A DNA stretch of 64,000 nt, from assembly GCF_000498395.2 (NCBI RefSeq), contig NZ_CP010979.1, forward strand, positions 620,001 to 684,000, given 5' to 3'. The notes under the pieces are model-generated. The model saw only the letters and a program-made list of their open reading frames with translations, did no database searches and was not told where the DNA came from. Origin of the DNA: Pseudomonas putida S13.1.2. Its GTDB lineage: Bacteria; Pseudomonadota; Gammaproteobacteria; Pseudomonadales; Pseudomonadaceae. Made by a program: the position numbers and the translations under genes. Positions 1 through 13,864 of this stretch are shown here, piece after piece (position 1 is the first letter of the stretch; each line of letters begins with the position of its first letter).

Positions 1-191
1 CCGTGCTCGAGCACGATACGCGATTCGACTTCCTCTTCCAGGGCCAGGCCAGCCAGTTCGTCGGGGTCGATCGGGCTGATAAAGTCCGGGAAGGCCTGGC
101 GCACCAGCAGGGGCTTCTTCTGCCAGTAGTCGCGCATGAATTCGCGGGCCGAGATGCCGCCGAGCAGCTGCAGTGGAGTATCAGGATTCAT
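1..191 (-). CDS. roxA: Ribosomal protein L16 arginine hydroxylase (cupin oxygenase), N-terminal part
   Basis: The reverse strand from an ATG at 191 reads the N-terminus of the YcfD/RoxA family: a short leader, then a stretch containing YWQKKPLLVRQAFP, typical of these JmjC-like Fe(II)/2-oxoglutarate oxygenases, which hydroxylate an arginine of ribosomal protein L16. Only about 63 residues are in the window; the HxD iron site lies beyond the left edge. It lies directly downstream of purB on the same strand, the usual putida-group order. The family call rests on the N-terminal motif and this synteny. Confidence 0.8.
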   Translation of the reverse strand, partial: MNPDTPLQLLGGISAREFMRDYWQKKPLLVRQAFPDFISPIDPDELAGLALEEEVESRIVLEH

Positions 192-230
192 GTTCAACCT
201 ATTGAAAAAACGTAATTTTCGTAGGGGAAT

Positions 231-256
231 AAAAACGCCCGGCCAGGCCGGGCGTT
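231..256 (-). terminator. Rho-independent terminator of purB
   Basis: A GC-rich palindrome (ACGCCCGGCC/GGCCGGGCGT) is followed on the minus strand by a T run, just after the purB stop codon. It separates purB from roxA. Confidence 0.8.
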
Positions 257-272
257 GTACGCGACGGTCAGC

Positions 273-1682
<1,410 letters not shown>

Positions 1683-1755
1683 TCATACATGAAAAATGCG
1701 CCGAGGTCGGGTGGCTGACCAAAGGTCGGGCCAATTTGGATCTGGTGGCAGACCC

Positions 1756-1840
1756 TGTGGGAGCGGGCATGCCCGCGAACACCGGCGTAGCCGGTGCCAT
1801 ACACCGAGTCGCGTGCTTCGCGGGCACGCCCGCTCCCACA
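1756..1840. repeat. REP pair (inverted) between purB and hflD
   Basis: Two inverted copies of the Pseudomonas REP unit (TGTGGGAGCGGGCATGCCCG and its complement) flank a small inner palindrome. This is the common intergenic REP doublet of the putida group. Confidence 0.85.
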
Positions 1841-1857
1841 AAGGGCAGCTCAGCCCG

Positions 1858-2484
1858 TCAGTTGGGGCTGCGCATCATGTCGTACAGTTCGTTCAGCAGC
1901 TTGCGCCGGCTGAACACCAGCTGCCAGCGGTGACCGCCCAGCTGGCGCCACAGGCGTGCGGCGCGGATGCCGGCCAGCAGCAGGGCGCGAATTTTCGAGG
2001 CGTTGCTGGGCTGCTGCAGAAAGCGCATGTCGCCATGCACCTGAATACGCTGGCGCAGGGTGCTCAGGGTGTCCTGGTACAAGGCGCCACTGGAAGCAAT
2101 GACGTTTTCATGAGCCAGGCCAAAATGGTCGGCCTGGGACTGGATTTGTGGCAGGCGGTTGCCGATGGTGTCGAGCAGGTCGCCACGCTTGTTCAGCTGG
2201 CGCTCCAGCCCCAGCATTGACAGGGCGTAGCGCAGTGGCTCGCGCTGCAGGCTATTGGGGTCGCGCTCCAGGGCGCCGATCAGCGCGCGGTAGCCGTCGC
2301 GCAGGTTCAGGTCGTCACCGCCGAACACCTCCAGGGTGTCCTTGGGGTCACGTACCAGCAGGCTGCCCAGCATGCAACCGATGTTGGCCTCACTGGCCTG
2401 GCCGGTGCGGGCGATACGGTCCACCAACACAGCGGCCTGAAACACACCGCCCAACGCAATCAGCTGCTCCTGCAGGTTGCTCAT
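1858..2484 (-). CDS. hflD: HflD high-frequency lysogenization protein homologue
   Basis: 208 residues from the ATG at 2484, which overlaps the mnmA stop codon by an ATGA junction and so fixes the start; a longer open frame upstream lies inside mnmA. The sequence ([18 protein letters not shown] and [29 protein letters not shown]) matches HflD, a peripheral inner-membrane protein that in E. coli binds lambda CII. The conserved pairing with mnmA suggests a housekeeping role, but its function in Pseudomonas is not settled. Confidence 0.93.
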   Translation of the reverse strand: MSNLQEQLIALGGVFQAAVLVDRIARTGQASEANIGCMLGSLLVRDPKDTLEVFGGDDLNLRDGYRALIGALERDPNSLQREPLRYALSMLGLERQLNKRGDLLDTIGNRLPQIQSQADHFGLAHENVIASSGALYQDTLSTLRQRIQVHGDMRFLQQPSNASKIRALLLAGIRAARLWRQLGGHRWQLVFSRRKLLNELYDMMRSPN

Positions 2485-3605
2485 GCGCGCGGGCTCCACG
2501 GCTCGGCGGCTTCGATCACGCCGCCGCCCAGGCACACTTCACCGTCGTAGAACACCACCGACTGGCCTGGGGTAACGGCGCGCTGCGGTTCGTCGAACAC
2601 CGCGCGGTAGCCGCTGGCAGTCAGCTCCAGGGTGCACTGCTGGTCGCTCTGGCGGTAGCGTACCTTGGCGGTGAGCTGACGCGGGCTGCTGAGGTCGATG
2701 GGGTTGACCCAGAAGATTTCCGAGGCGAGCAGGGCGCGGGAGAACAGCCAAGGGTGTTCGTTACCCTGGCCGACCACCAGCACATTGCGGGTCAGGTCCT
2801 TGTGCAGCACGTACCACGGCTCGTCACCGGCATCCTTCAGGCCACCGATGCCCAGGCCCTGGCGCTGGCCGATGGTGTGGTACATCAGGCCATGGTGGCG
2901 GCCGATCACTTCACCTTCGGTGGTTTCGATGTTGCCCGGTTGGGCAGGCAGGTACTGTTTGAGGAAGTCGCTGAAGCGGCGTTCGCCAATGAAGCAGATG
3001 CCGGTGGAGTCTTTTTTCTTGGCGGTGGCCAGGCCGTGTTTTTCGGCAATGGCGCGCACTGCCGGTTTTTCCAGCTCGCCGACCGGGAACAGGGTACGGG
3101 CGATTTCCTTGCCGCCGACGGCGTGCAGGAAGTAGCTCTGGTCCTTGTTCGGGTCCAGGCCCTTGAGCAGTTCGGTGAGCGCGCCCGTGTCGCGGCGGCG
3201 CACGTAGTGGCCGGTGGCGATCAGGTCGGCACCCAGCGACAGGGCGTAGTCGAGGAACGCCTTGAACTTGATTTCGCGGTTGCAGAGGATGTCCGGGTTG
3301 GGCGTGCGGCCGGCCTTGTATTCTTCAAGGAAGTGCTCGAACACGTTGTCCCAGTATTCGGCAGCGAAGTTGGCGGTGTGCAGCTTGATGCCGATGCGGT
3401 CGCACACGGCCTGGGCGTCGGCCAGGTCTTCACGGGCGGTGCAGTATTCGGTGCCGTCGTCTTCTTCCCAGTTCTTCATGAACAGCCCTTCCACCTGGTA
3501 GCCCTGCTCGATGAGCAGAAGGGCGGAGACGGAAGAGTCCACGCCGCCGGACATGCCGACGATGACGCGGGTCTTGGCGGGGTCTTTGAGTGCTGGGCTG
3601 GTCAT
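2481..3605 (-). CDS. mnmA: tRNA-specific 2-thiouridylase
   Basis: 374 residues, full length. It adds sulfur to C2 of the wobble uridine in tRNAs for Lys, Glu and Gln. The N-terminal PP-loop SGGVDSS (residues 19-25) binds ATP. The two catalytic cysteines lie in [12 protein letters not shown] and in [12 protein letters not shown]. Sulfur reaches MnmA through the Tus relay, whose subunits tusD, tusC, tusB and tusE are encoded at 23.6-25.0 kb in this window. Its stop codon overlaps the start of hflD, so the two are translationally coupled. Confidence 0.97.
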   Translation of the reverse strand: MTSPALKDPAKTRVIVGMSGGVDSSVSALLLIEQGYQVEGLFMKNWEEDDGTEYCTAREDLADAQAVCDRIGIKLHTANFAAEYWDNVFEHFLEEYKAGRTPNPDILCNREIKFKAFLDYALSLGADLIATGHYVRRRDTGALTELLKGLDPNKDQSYFLHAVGGKEIARTLFPVGELEKPAVRAIAEKHGLATAKKKDSTGICFIGERRFSDFLKQYLPAQPGNIETTEGEVIGRHHGLMYHTIGQRQGLGIGGLKDAGDEPWYVLHKDLTRNVLVVGQGNEHPWLFSRALLASEIFWVNPIDLSSPRQLTAKVRYRQSDQQCTLELTASGYRAVFDEPQRAVTPGQSVVFYDGEVCLGGGVIEAAEPWSPRA

Positions 3606-3662
3606 GGTTACCGGTGTGTATCAAGGGAAAAACGTCGATTCTATCAAACCCGTGGCGACGCG

Positions 3663-4103
3663 TCAGTCGCGGAGCAGGGTAAGGCTGTGCAAGGGGCCTT
3701 TGAGGTAGTCGTCGAGGCAACGTGGCACCAGCTCGCTGCGCCAGCGGGTGGGGTCGGCCAGCAGCTCGTCGCGGGTAAGCCACACGGCGCGGACGATGTC
3801 GCTGTCCAGCGCCAGGTCAGCGTGATGGCGTACCGGGCGGGCGGCAAAGCAGATGCGCTGGTAGGTTACGCCGTTGCTGGGGGCGGTGTACAGGTAGATG
3901 CCGACCACGCCGGTGAGCTCGACTTCCCAGGCGGTTTCTTCCAGGGTTTCGCGCAGGGCGGCCTGGGGCAGGGTCTCAAAGGGTTCGAGGTGGCCGGCGG
4001 GTTGGTTGAAGACGTGCTGGTTGGCTTTGAACTCTTCGACGAAGAGGAACTTGCCTTCGTGCTCGACGATGGTGGCGACGGTGATGTGGGGTTGCCAGGT
4101 CAT
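3663..4103 (-). CDS. Nudix hydrolase, NudJ-like
   Basis: About 146 residues. The Nudix box (GHLEPFETLPQAALRETLEETAWE, given here only by its key Gx5Ex7REUxEE pattern) lies near residues 38-61. NudJ-type enzymes hydrolyse thiamin pyrophosphate and nucleotide diphosphates; the gene beside mnmA is NudJ in many gammaproteobacteria. Two in-frame ATGs exist at 4109 and 4103; AGGAA sits six bases before 4103, so I take that start. The substrate is inferred only from family and location. Confidence 0.88.
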   Translation of the reverse strand: MTWQPHITVATIVEHEGKFLFVEEFKANQHVFNQPAGHLEPFETLPQAALRETLEETAWEVELTGVVGIYLYTAPSNGVTYQRICFAARPVRHHADLALDSDIVRAVWLTRDELLADPTRWRSELVPRCLDDYLKGPLHSLTLLRD

Positions 4104-4130
4104 GAGCATTTCCTATGGTTGGCACGGGCC

Positions 4131-4249
4131 CTGTAGGAGCGGCCTTGTGCCGCGAAAGGGCTGCGAAGCGGCCCCAGGTAATCAGCTTCGCAGCAAAAAA
4201 CGCCGGGGCCGCTTTGCGGCCCTTTCGCGGCACAAGGCCGCTCCTACAG
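4131..4249. repeat. Long REP inverted pair upstream of the nudix gene
   Basis: Two 30-nt arms, starting CTGTAGGAGCGGCCTTGTGC and its exact complement, plus an inner pair of GC-rich arms, form one long palindrome between the nudix gene and idh. Confidence 0.85.
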
Positions 4250-4273
4250 GGGCCGTGCAAGCTCTTTCAGAAA

Positions 4274-4306
4274 GCAAAAACCCCGGTGCGTGGCCGGGGT
4301 TTTTGC
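4274..4306 (-). terminator. Terminator of idh (can also form on the plus strand)
   Basis: An AAAAACCCCGG/CCGGGGTTTTT hairpin lies immediately downstream of the idh stop codon. The symmetric A and T runs mean it could work in both directions. Confidence 0.85.
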
Positions 4307-4324
4307 TGTTACTTCAAGCGAACC

Positions 4325-6962
<2,638 letters not shown>

Positions 6963-8219
6963 ATGGGATACCAGAAAATCAAGGTTCCGACCGACGGCAC
7001 CAAGATCACCGTCAATGCAGACCATTCGCTCAACGTTCCTGACAACCCCATCATTCCTTATATCGAAGGCGACGGGATTGGCGTAGATGTCTCGCCGGTC
7101 ATGATCAAAGTGGTGGATGCCGCCGTGCAGAAAGCCTACGGCGGCAAGCGCAAGATCGCCTGGATGGAGGTGTACGCCGGCGAAAAAGCCACCCAGGTGT
7201 ACGACCAGGACACCTGGTTGCCGCAGGAAACCCTCGACGCCGTACGTGATTACGTGGTGTCGATCAAGGGCCCGCTGACCACCCCGGTAGGGGGTGGCAT
7301 TCGTTCGCTCAACGTGGCGCTGCGCCAGCAACTGGACCTGTACGTGTGCCTGCGCCCGGTGCTGTGGTTCCAGGGCGTGCCGAGCCCGGTGAAAAAGCCC
7401 GGTGACGTCGACATGGTGATCTTCCGCGAGAACTCCGAGGACATTTATGCCGGTATCGAGTGGAAGGCCGGTTCGCCTGAGGCGAACAAGGTGATCAAGT
7501 TCCTGAAGGAGGAAATGGGCGTCACCAAGATCCGCTTCGACCAGGACTGCGGCATCGGCGTCAAGCCGGTATCGCGCGAGGGCACCAAGCGCCTGGTACG
7601 CAAGGCCCTGCAATACGTGGTGGACAACGACCGCGAGTCGCTGACCCTGGTGCACAAAGGCAACATCATGAAGTTCACCGAGGGTGCCTTCAAGGACTGG
7701 GGTTACGAAGTGGCCCGGGACGAGTTTGGTGCCGAACTGCTCGATGGCGGCCCGTGGATGAAGTTCAAGAACCCGAAAAGCGGCCGCGAAGTCATCGTCA
7801 AGGACGCCATTGCCGACGCCATGCTGCAGCAGATTTTGCTGCGCCCGGCCGAATATGACGTGATCGCCACCCTCAACCTCAACGGTGACTACCTGTCCGA
7901 TGCGCTGGCAGCGGAAGTGGGGGGTATCGGCATCGCGCCGGGCGCCAACCTGTCCGACACCGTGGCCATGTTCGAGGCTACCCACGGCACCGCACCCAAG
8001 TATGCCGGGCAGGACAAGGTAAACCCGGGCTCGGTGATCCTCTCGGCAGAGATGATGTTGCGGCACATGGGCTGGGCCGAGGCCGCCGACCTGATCATCA
8101 AGGGCACCAACGGTGCGATCGGGGCCAAGACTGTCACCTACGACTTCGAGCGCCTGATGGACGGCGCCACGCTGGTGAGCAGTTCAGGTTTTGGCGATGA
8201 AATGATCAAGCACATGTAA
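6963..8219 (+). CDS. icd: Isocitrate dehydrogenase (NADP), dimeric type
   Basis: 418 residues from the ATG at 6963 ([12 protein letters not shown]). It is the classical TCA-cycle enzyme of the isocitrate/isopropylmalate dehydrogenase family: [13 protein letters not shown] carries the serine (near residue 115) that AceK phosphorylates in enteric bacteria, and [19 protein letters not shown] matches the family's metal-binding signature. The frame is open 30 codons upstream, but that part does not look like Icd. Having both enzyme types is usual in pseudomonads. A terminator follows directly. Confidence 0.97.
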   Translation: MGYQKIKVPTDGTKITVNADHSLNVPDNPIIPYIEGDGIGVDVSPVMIKVVDAAVQKAYGGKRKIAWMEVYAGEKATQVYDQDTWLPQETLDAVRDYVVSIKGPLTTPVGGGIRSLNVALRQQLDLYVCLRPVLWFQGVPSPVKKPGDVDMVIFRENSEDIYAGIEWKAGSPEANKVIKFLKEEMGVTKIRFDQDCGIGVKPVSREGTKRLVRKALQYVVDNDRESLTLVHKGNIMKFTEGAFKDWGYEVARDEFGAELLDGGPWMKFKNPKSGREVIVKDAIADAMLQQILLRPAEYDVIATLNLNGDYLSDALAAEVGGIGIAPGANLSDTVAMFEATHGTAPKYAGQDKVNPGSVILSAEMMLRHMGWAEAADLIIKGTNGAIGAKTVTYDFERLMDGATLVSSSGFGDEMIKHM

Positions 8220-8230
8220 GGCAGTGCAAA

Positions 8231-8266
8231 ACCGGCCGCTTCCCGTAAAGAAGCGGCCGGTTGTTT
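8231..8266 (+). terminator. Terminator of icd
   Basis: A strong hairpin, ACCGGCCGCTT with the matching AAGCGGCCGGT, is followed by TTGTTT just after the icd stop. It lies between the convergent icd and cspD. Confidence 0.8.
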
Positions 8267-8291
8267 CGTAATACCGGCACAGCGCAGGCAT

Positions 8292-8558
8292 TCAGGCTTT
8301 GGCAGTTTCGCTCTGCGGCTCGCCCAGGGTTCTGTCGGCCTCTGCCGCGGCCACCGCAGCGTCCTTGATCTCGACGGCGTGCAAACCTTTGGGACCCTGT
8401 ACGATGTCGAATACTACGGACTGGCCTGCCTTGAGGGTCTTGTATCCGTCCATCCGGATGGCCGAATAATGGGCGAACAGGTCATCGGATTTACCTTCCT
8501 CATTGATGAATCCATAGCCCTTGGCATTGTTGAACCACTTGACTTTACCGCTTGCCAT
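8292..8558 (-). CDS. cspD: Cold-shock-domain protein CspD
   Basis: 88 residues from MASGKVKWFNNAKGYGF; an in-frame ATG six codons upstream is less likely. One cold-shock (OB-fold) domain has RNP1 in KGYGFI and RNP2 in DLFAHYSAI, then an alanine-rich tail. CspD-type proteins bind single-stranded nucleic acid and in E. coli inhibit replication in stationary phase. It is divergent from clpS, the arrangement cspD-clpS-clpA also known from enterobacteria. Confidence 0.93.
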   Translation of the reverse strand: MASGKVKWFNNAKGYGFINEEGKSDDLFAHYSAIRMDGYKTLKAGQSVVFDIVQGPKGLHAVEIKDAAVAAAEADRTLGEPQSETAKA

Positions 8559-8788
8559 CCCTATGTCCCTCTGCAAAGGACTCCATCACTGGAGTATCAT
8601 CCACTTCATCCGCATACGAACCTTGCGAAAAATCTGGTTGACTGCGCGGATCTTTATCGACCACGGTGGGTTCTTATTGGTTGTAACACCGTTTTGCCGA
8701 TAGTCAAGGTCGCCCGGCGCCTGCGCCGGCTGCGGCCTGTGCCGTCAACCCACAACCTTAACCTGACGCTCATGATGAAATTCTTTCC

Positions 8789-9151
8789 ATGCATGCACCT
8801 AGTGAGATTCGACTAACATTCAATCAGGATCGCCCGCAATCGAATGAGGACGACGGCTCGGGTCTTGCAGTCCAGGAAGCCAAGCCGATCCTGCAGGCGC
8901 CACCGATGTACAAGGTGGTTTTGTTCAACGATGACTACACGCCAATGGATTTCGTCGTCGAAGTGCTCGAGACGTTCTTCAGTCTGAACCGCGAGCTGGC
9001 GACCAAGATCATGCTGACCGTCCATACAGAAGGGCGGGCAGTGTGCGGATTGTTTACCCGTGACATCGCCGAAACAAAGGCTATGCAGGTCAACCAATAC
9101 GCCAGGGAAAGCCAGCATCCGCTACTCTGTGAAATCGAGAAGGACGGTTAA
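8789..9151 (+). CDS. clpS: ClpS adaptor for N-degron substrates
   Basis: 120 residues. ClpS delivers proteins with destabilising N-terminal residues to ClpAP. The core has [20 protein letters not shown], which forms part of the N-degron pocket, and the [20 protein letters not shown] stretch; the N-terminal ~35 residues are the flexible extension that enters ClpA. It lies 30 bases before clpA in a clear operon. Confidence 0.97.
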
Positions 9152-9181
9152 TCGCCGACCACTTGGGTATGAGGTGAAGCT

Positions 9182-11452
9182 ATGTTAAACCGCGAGCTCG
9201 AAGTCACCCTCAATCTGGCCTTCAAGGAGGCCCGTTCGAAACGTCATGAGTTCATGACCGTCGAACATCTGCTGCTGGCACTCCTTGACAATGAGGCTGC
9301 CGCGACCGTTCTGCGCGCCTGTGGCGCCAATCTCGACAAGCTCAAGCATGACCTGCAAGAGTTCATCGATTCCACCACCCCGTTGATTCCTGTCAACGAT
9401 GAAGACCGTGAAACCCAGCCTACCCTGGGCTTCCAGCGGGTGCTGCAGCGTGCCGTGTTCCACGTGCAAAGCTCTGGCAAGCGTGAAGTGACCGGCGCCA
9501 ACGTGCTGGTGGCGATCTTCAGCGAACAGGAAAGCCAGGCCGTGTTCCTGCTCAAGCAGCAGAGCGTGGCCCGCATCGACGTGGTCAACTACATCGCCCA
9601 TGGCATCTCCAAGGTCCCTGGCCATGGTTCGCACGCCGACAGCGACCAGGAAATGCAGGACGAAGAGGGCGGCGAAACGTCCTCGTCGAGCAACCCGCTG
9701 GACGCTTATGCCAGCAACCTGAACGAGCTGGCCCGTGCCGGCCGTATCGACCCGCTGGTAGGCCGCGAGCAGGAAGTTGAGCGCGTGGCGCAAATCCTTG
9801 CCCGTCGGCGCAAGAACAACCCGCTGCTGGTGGGTGAGGCGGGCGTGGGCAAGACGGCCATCGCCGAAGGCCTGGCCAAGCGCATTGTCGATGGCCAGGT
9901 GCCCGACCTGCTGGCGCAGAGCGTGGTGTATTCCCTCGACCTTGGCGCACTGCTGGCCGGTACCAAGTACCGCGGCGACTTCGAGAAGCGCTTCAAGGCG
10001 CTGCTCGGTGAGCTGCGCAAGCGCCCGCAGGCGATCCTGTTCATCGACGAAATCCATACCATCATCGGTGCCGGTGCGGCCTCGGGCGGGGTGATGGATG
10101 CCTCCAACCTGCTCAAGCCGTTGCTGTCGTCGGGTGAAATCCGTTGCATTGGCTCGACCACCTTCCAGGAGTTTCGCGGCATCTTCGAGAAGGATCGTGC
10201 CCTGGCACGGCGCTTCCAGAAGGTGGATGTCAGCGAGCCGTCGGTCGAAGACACCGTGGGTATCCTGCGCGGTCTTAAAGGCCGCTTCGAGAGCCACCAC
10301 AACATCGAGTACAGCGACGAAGCCCTGCGCGCCGCCGCCGAACTGGCCTCGCGCTACATCAATGACCGGCACATGCCGGACAAGGCCATCGACGTGATCG
10401 ACGAAGCCGGTGCCTACCAGCGCCTGCAGCCGGAGGCCAACCGCGTCAAGCGCATCGACGTGCCGCAGGTCGAGGACATCGTTGCCAAGATTGCGCGCAT
10501 TCCGCCGAAGCATGTCAGCAGTTCCGACAAGGAGCTGCTGCGTAACCTCGAGCGTGACCTGAAACTGACCGTATTCGGCCAGGACCAGGCGATTGATTCG
10601 CTGTCTACCGCCATCAAGCTGTCCCGCGCCGGCCTCAAGGCGCCAGACAAGCCTGTCGGTTCGTTCCTGTTCGCCGGCCCTACCGGCGTCGGCAAGACCG
10701 AAGCGGCGCGGCAGCTGGCCAAGGCGCTGGGCGTGGAGCTGGTGCGTTTCGACATGTCCGAGTACATGGAGCGCCACACCGTGTCGCGCCTGATCGGTGC
10801 GCCTCCTGGTTACGTTGGCTTTGACCAGGGTGGTTTGCTGACCGAGGCGATCACCAAGCAACCGCATTGCGTATTGCTGCTCGATGAAATCGAGAAGGCC
10901 CACCCGGAAGTCTTCAACCTGCTGCTGCAGGTGATGGACCACGGTACCCTGACCGACAACAACGGGCGCAAGGCCGACTTCCGTAACGTGATCCTGATCA
11001 TGACCACCAACGCTGGCGCGGAAACCGCGGCACGGGCCTCGATCGGCTTCACCCATCAGGACCATGCGTCCGATGCCATGGAAGTCATCCGCAAGAGCTT
11101 CACGCCAGAGTTCCGCAACCGCCTGGACACCATCATCCAGTTCGGCCGCCTGAGCCACGAGACGATCAAAAGCATCGTCGACAAGTTCCTTATCGAACTG
11201 CAGGCCCAGCTGGAAGACAAGCGTGTGCTGCTGGAAGTCAGCGATGACGCCCGCGGCTGGCTGGCGGCGTCGGGCTACGACGTGCAGATGGGTGCGCGGC
11301 CGATGGCGCGGCTGATCCAGGACAAGATCAAGCGGCCATTGGCCGAGGAGATCCTGTTTGGCGAGCTGGCCGAGCATGGCGGTGTGGTGCACATCGACCT
11401 GCGCGATGGCGAACTGGTGTTCGACTTCGAGACCACGGCTGAGGTTGCGTGA
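9182..11452 (+). CDS. clpA: ATP-dependent Clp protease ATP-binding subunit ClpA
   Basis: 756 residues, normal length. It is the AAA+ unfoldase that feeds substrates into ClpP. Order: the N domain that binds ClpS (1-145), an acidic serine-rich linker, AAA domain 1 with Walker A GEAGVGKTAI and ILFIDEIHTIIGAG, and AAA domain 2 with Walker A GPTGVGKTEAARQ and LLLDEIEKAHPEVFN. The IGF tripeptide in RASIGFTHQ is the ClpP-docking loop. It starts at the ATG at 9182 after clpS. Confidence 0.98.
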   Translation: MLNRELEVTLNLAFKEARSKRHEFMTVEHLLLALLDNEAAATVLRACGANLDKLKHDLQEFIDSTTPLIPVNDEDRETQPTLGFQRVLQRAVFHVQSSGKREVTGANVLVAIFSEQESQAVFLLKQQSVARIDVVNYIAHGISKVPGHGSHADSDQEMQDEEGGETSSSSNPLDAYASNLNELARAGRIDPLVGREQEVERVAQILARRRKNNPLLVGEAGVGKTAIAEGLAKRIVDGQVPDLLAQSVVYSLDLGALLAGTKYRGDFEKRFKALLGELRKRPQAILFIDEIHTIIGAGAASGGVMDASNLLKPLLSSGEIRCIGSTTFQEFRGIFEKDRALARRFQKVDVSEPSVEDTVGILRGLKGRFESHHNIEYSDEALRAAAELASRYINDRHMPDKAIDVIDEAGAYQRLQPEANRVKRIDVPQVEDIVAKIARIPPKHVSSSDKELLRNLERDLKLTVFGQDQAIDSLSTAIKLSRAGLKAPDKPVGSFLFAGPTGVGKTEAARQLAKALGVELVRFDMSEYMERHTVSRLIGAPPGYVGFDQGGLLTEAITKQPHCVLLLDEIEKAHPEVFNLLLQVMDHGTLTDNNGRKADFRNVILIMTTNAGAETAARASIGFTHQDHASDAMEVIRKSFTPEFRNRLDTIIQFGRLSHETIKSIVDKFLIELQAQLEDKRVLLEVSDDARGWLAASGYDVQMGARPMARLIQDKIKRPLAEEILFGELAEHGGVVHIDLRDGELVFDFETTAEVA

Positions 11453-11456
11453 TAGT

Positions 11457-11559
11457 GGGGCCGCTTTGCGGCCCATCGCGACGCAAGGCCGCTCCTACAA
11501 GGGTTATGCGATTCCCTGTAGGAGCGGCCTTGCGTCGCGATGGGCTGCAAAGCAGCCCC
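11457..11559. repeat. REP inverted pair after clpA
   Basis: Two ~43-nt arms, GGGGCCGCTTTGCGGCCCAT... and its near-complement, flank a short centre. It is the same REP family as at 4131 and 21457. Confidence 0.85.
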
Positions 11560-11577
11560 CTGCAATTTCACAGGCAC

Positions 11578-11607
11578 AAAAAAGCCCGGCACATGGCCGG
11601 GCTTTTT
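11578..11607. terminator. Bidirectional terminator between clpA and infA
   Basis: AAAAAAGCCCGGC/GCCGGGCTTTTT lies between the ends of the convergent clpA and infA. The A run and T run let it serve both. Confidence 0.88.
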
Positions 11608-11619
11608 CATGGCTGGAGC

Positions 11620-11838
11620 TTAGCGCGCACGGTAAGTGATGCGGCCCTTGCTCAGGTCGTACGGCGTCAGCTCGACGCGGACCTTGTCGCCAGTGAGAAT
11701 ACGGATGTAGTTTTTGCGCATCTTTCCGGAGATGTGCGCGGTTACGACGTGCCCGTTTTCCAACTCCACGCGGAACATGGTGTTGGGCAGGGTGTCGACG
11801 ACAGTACCTTCCATTTCGAAGCTGTCTTCTTTCGACAT
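11620..11838 (-). CDS. infA: Translation initiation factor IF-1
   Basis: 72 residues, exactly the standard length, forming one S1/OB-fold domain ([19 protein letters not shown] ... [15 protein letters not shown]). It binds the A site of the 30S subunit during initiation. It lies between clpA and bpt, the common order in proteobacteria where aat, bpt, infA and clpA cluster. Confidence 0.98.
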
Positions 11839-11939
11839 GCAGTTGAGCCCTCGGATCCAGTGTTAGCCCGACGCATATCCGCACCGGGCAAAAAAGTGGC
11901 GCCGATTATGCCGGAAATCTGCGTGTCAAGCCAATGCTT

Positions 11940-12647
11940 TCAGTTGAGGGTGACCCAGCGCTGGTTTATCAGCAACTCGATGGGCCGATACTGCGTCTTG
12001 TAGTTCATTTTCTTGCAGTTCTTGATCCAGTAGCCCAGGTAAACCGCCTCCAGGTCCTGGCGCACGGCCTCGGTGATCTGCCAGAGGATGGCGAAGCGGC
12101 CAAGGCTGCGTCGCTCCTCGTCCGGCTCGTAGAAGGTGTACACCGCCGACAGGCCATTGGGCAGCAGGTCGCACACTGCCACCGCCAGCAACCGGCCTTC
12201 CAGGCGGAACTCGTAGAACCAGCAGAACGGCAGGTCGCGCACCAGAAAGGTAGAAAACTGGTCGCGGCTGGGCGGGTACATGTCACCGTCGGCGTGGCGC
12301 GTTTCGATATAGCGCCGGTACAACTCGAAGTACTCCTCCTTGAACGTCGGGCGCGCGGCGCTCACGGTCAGGTCGGCATTGCGCTTGAGAATGCGCCGTT
12401 GCTGGCGGTTGGGAATGAAGCGCGCCGCCGGGATGCGCGCCGGCACACAGGCGTTGCAGTTCTGGCAGTGGGGGCGGTACAGGTGGTCGCCACTGCGCCG
12501 AAAGCCCATTTCCGACAGGTCGGCGTACACATTCACGTCCATCGGCTGGCTGGGGTCGAGGAACAGCGTGGTCGCCTGCTCGTCAGGCAGGTAGCTGCAG
12601 GAGTGGGGCTGAGTGGCATAAAACTTCAACCGCGCCAACTCTGTCAT
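11940..12647 (-). CDS. bpt: Aspartate/glutamate leucyltransferase (bacterial Ate1-type)
   Basis: About 235 residues. Bpt moves leucine from Leu-tRNA to N-terminal Asp or Glu, making N-degrons for ClpS/ClpA. The N-terminal cysteine cluster [13 protein letters not shown] and the C-terminal motif [21 protein letters not shown] are typical of the ATE fold. I take the second ATG ([17 protein letters not shown]); the first is two codons earlier at 12653. It is often annotated ate, although the bacterial enzyme uses leucine. It is followed by infA and preceded by aat. Confidence 0.94.
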   Translation of the reverse strand: MTELARLKFYATQPHSCSYLPDEQATTLFLDPSQPMDVNVYADLSEMGFRRSGDHLYRPHCQNCNACVPARIPAARFIPNRQQRRILKRNADLTVSAARPTFKEEYFELYRRYIETRHADGDMYPPSRDQFSTFLVRDLPFCWFYEFRLEGRLLAVAVCDLLPNGLSAVYTFYEPDEERRSLGRFAILWQITEAVRQDLEAVYLGYWIKNCKKMNYKTQYRPIELLINQRWVTLN

Positions 12648-12703
12648 GATCAACCCCTTCGGTGAGACTTTGTTTTAAGTGTAAGCCAGCTATGGCAACT
12701 CGC

Positions 12704-13384
12704 CTAGGCAACCCACGTTGCGCTATTGGGCTGGTCGAGGTGGCGGGCCAGGTAACCGGCGAACTCGGCGCGGCTGATGGCATTGGCGCCCAGGCTGTGC
12801 AGGTGGTTGGTGGGCATCTGGCAGTCGATCAGCACGAAACCGGCCTCGCGCAGGTGGTTGACCAAGGTCACGAAGCCGACCTTGGAGGCGTTGTCGGCGC
12901 GGCTGAACATCGATTCACCGAAGAACAGCTGGCCCATGGCCAGGCCGTACAGGCCGCCCACCAGCTCGCCGTCCTGGCGTACCTCCACCGAATGCGCGAT
13001 GCCACGCCGGTGCAGTTCGCAGTAGGCGTTGCGCATGGTGTCGGTGATCCAGGTGCCGTCGGCGTAGTCGCGTGGTGCGGCGCAGGCCGCGATGACGGCG
13101 GCAAAGTCGGTGTCGAAGCTGACCTGGTAGCGGCCTTGGCGCATCAGCTTGGCCAGCGAGCGCGAAACGTGCAGTTGGTCGGGCAGCAGCACCGTACGTG
13201 GGTCGGGTGACCACCACAGGATCGGCTGGCCGTCCTGGTACCACGGGAAACAGCCATGGCGGTAGGCCTGCACCAGGCGCTCGGGGCTCAGGTCGCCGCC
13301 AGCGGCCAACAGGCCGTTGGGGTCGTGCAGGGCCTTTTCCAGGGGTGGGAAGGTCAGCGAGTCGCGGGTCAGCCAGGTGAGCAT
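12704..13384 (-). CDS. aat: Leucyl/phenylalanyl-tRNA--protein transferase
   Basis: 226 residues. Aat adds Leu or Phe to proteins with N-terminal Lys or Arg, the other route into the ClpS/ClpA N-degron pathway. Signatures: [20 protein letters not shown] near 49-68 and [20 protein letters not shown] with FFGESMFSR after it. With bpt, clpS and clpA within 4.6 kb, the main bacterial N-degron genes are together here. Confidence 0.97.
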   Translation of the reverse strand: MLTWLTRDSLTFPPLEKALHDPNGLLAAGGDLSPERLVQAYRHGCFPWYQDGQPILWWSPDPRTVLLPDQLHVSRSLAKLMRQGRYQVSFDTDFAAVIAACAAPRDYADGTWITDTMRNAYCELHRRGIAHSVEVRQDGELVGGLYGLAMGQLFFGESMFSRADNASKVGFVTLVNHLREAGFVLIDCQMPTNHLHSLGANAISRAEFAGYLARHLDQPNSATWVA

Positions 13385-13864
13385 GGTCTATCGTGCGGTG
13401 GGGGAGGGGAGAGGGCAGCATGGCGCGGGTGAAAAGCAGGGTCAATCTCTTTGGGGGCCTCAAGGCCAGCGTTGCAATCTGTAGGAGCAGCCTTGTGCTG
13501 CGAAGAGGCCGGTACTGCCACAGCAGATTCATGGCCTTACCGGCCTCTTCGCAGCACAAGGCTGCTCCCACAGAGAGGCAGTGCAGTTTCGGCAATTCTG
13601 GGCAATTTCCTGCACATTCATGAAAACGCAGGCACCATCCGCTACATTTGCGGTCACACCTGTGCAAAAACACAGCATAAGCCTTTGTCACAAAAGAAAA
13701 TGCATGCTCAAATTGCAGCTATGTGAAAGTCGCCCCCGGGCAAACCCCCATGCGGCGCGCCGCCATGGCGGCTGGCGGGCAGTAATGTTAAAAGTAGTGG
13801 TTCATTGGCCGCTCAGCCGGCCGATCACTATTGGACGCGCACCACGCGCAGGAATAGACGCGTT
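13385..13864. other. Intergenic region aat-ftsK with REP pair
   Basis: 480 bases between divergent aat and ftsK. It holds the REP doublet at 13480-13572 and then a more AT-rich stretch (13600-13740) that most likely contains the ftsK promoter. I see no convincing small gene. Confidence 0.5.
13480..13572. repeat. REP inverted pair upstream of aat/ftsK
   Basis: TGTAGGAGCAGCCTTGTGCT plus GCGAAGAGGCCGGTA is mirrored exactly by TACCGGCCTCTTCGC plus AGCACAAGGCTGCTCCCACA, with a 23-nt centre. Confidence 0.85.

Noticed and set aside
9185-11476. 763-codon open frame antisense to clpA
   Set aside because: Shadow frame; clpA is unmistakable on the plus strand.
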